From contig VAYE01000117.1 in NCBI GenBank assembly GCA_005883235.1, forward strand, positions 1-7,217: a stretch of DNA of 7,217 bases, read 5' to 3'. The position numbers were made by a program, and so were the translations under genes. Of the stretch, positions 6,893 to 7,217 are shown in pieces; position 1 is the stretch's first letter; each line of letters begins with the position of its first letter. The DNA is from Actinomycetota bacterium (GTDB taxonomy: Bacteria; Actinomycetota; Thermoleophilia; Gaiellales; Gaiellaceae). The notes beneath the pieces are model-generated. The model did not search any database and was not told where the DNA came from. It saw only the letters and a list, made by a program, of their open reading frames with translations.

Positions 6893-7217
6893 GGCGGGCT
6901 ACGAGCTCGACACCTTTCGCGTCTCCGGCTTTCCACGGCGCCCGAGCCCGGCCCTCCTTCGCTCTCTTCTCCTCGCCGCCCGAGCGCCGCTCGCCTGCGG
7001 CCGGATCCTCCGGAAGCGCTCGCCGCACGTCGTCCTCGGCGCGGGCGGGCACGTCGCCGGGCCGATGGTCGCCGCGGCGAGGCGGTGGCGCATTCCTGCG
7101 GCGCTGACCGAGGCGGATGCGCGCCTCGGGCTGGCGAACCGGCTCGCAGCGCCCTTCGCGCGGCGCATCTTCCTCGCCTACGAGATCCCTGGGAGACGAG
7201 GCCCGAAGTACCGCGTC
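6735..7217 (+). CDS. murG: UDP-N-acetylglucosamine--lipid I GlcNAc transferase MurG, 5' part
   Basis: The first 161 codons of a GT-B glycosyltransferase, open to the window end. MurG transfers GlcNAc from UDP-GlcNAc to lipid I, forming lipid II on the cytoplasmic membrane face. The N-terminal domain shows the first glycine loop AAGGTAGHVLPALAVAEAL (12-30), FAGSPDRVEKQLV (39-51), the hydrophobic and basic patch around 73-95 typical of the membrane-contact region, and a second glycine loop VVLGAGGHVAGP (99-110). Then follow IPAALTEADARLGLANRLAAPFAR (120-143) and PKYRV at the end. Two positions are unusual: HEQN, common in MurG, reads TEAD (125-128), and GGY reads GGH (104-106). ATG 6735 is preferred because the first loop begins at residue 12; GTG 6729 is a nearby alternative. 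The start lies 158 bases inside the annotated ftsW frame, and no good Shine-Dalgarno is visible. Codon use is ordinary for the cluster, unlike the overlapping ftsW tail. Confidence 0.93.
   Translation, partial: MQDRDELRCLIAAGGTAGHVLPALAVAEALRARGVSVTFAGSPDRVEKQLVPEAGYELDTFRVSGFPRRPSPALLRSLLLAARAPLACGRILRKRSPHVVLGAGGHVAGPMVAAARRWRIPAALTEADARLGLANRLAAPFARRIFLAYEIPGRRGPKYRV

Overview
The window is a stretch of a bacterial division and cell-wall (dcw) cluster. All genes are on the + strand and packed head to tail: ftsI (3' part) - murE - murF - mraY - murD - ftsW - murG (5' part). This is the classical dcw order. The very high GC content, GTG starts and several protein details suggest a high-GC actinobacterial lineage. 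From memory of related proteins I favour the class Thermoleophilia (Gaiellales/Solirubrobacterales type); this is an inference, not a search result.

Layout: 2-976 is the transpeptidase domain of the division penicillin-binding protein. A 29-base gap, the longest intergenic stretch, holds a Shine-Dalgarno-like sequence. Then come murE (1006-2247), murF (2244-3479, ATGA overlap with murE), mraY (3485-4480), murD (4484-5656), ftsW (5657-6892, directly abutting murD) and the first 161 codons of murG (6735 to the window end, overlapping the ftsW frame by 158 bases). I see no internal promoter or terminator, no RNA gene, mobile element or CRISPR array, and no stretch above 300 bases without a gene. 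The genes look like one co-transcribed unit whose promoter lies upstream.

Together the products extend the lipid-linked peptidoglycan precursor. MurD, MurE and MurF add D-Glu, the third residue and D-Ala-D-Ala to UDP-MurNAc-L-Ala. MraY loads the product on undecaprenyl phosphate (lipid I) and MurG adds GlcNAc (lipid II). FtsW polymerises lipid II and FtsI crosslinks the strands at the septum.

There is no sign of a novel defence or mobile system. The most notable point is murE. Its reading frame is intact, but the protein lacks about 50 residues of the C-terminal domain, including the DNPR motif that recognises meso-diaminopimelate and the preceding glycine-rich GGDRDxxKR stretch. Secondary points are the long ftsW/murG overlap, non-canonical residues in the MurG N-terminal domain, and three compact Mur ligases.
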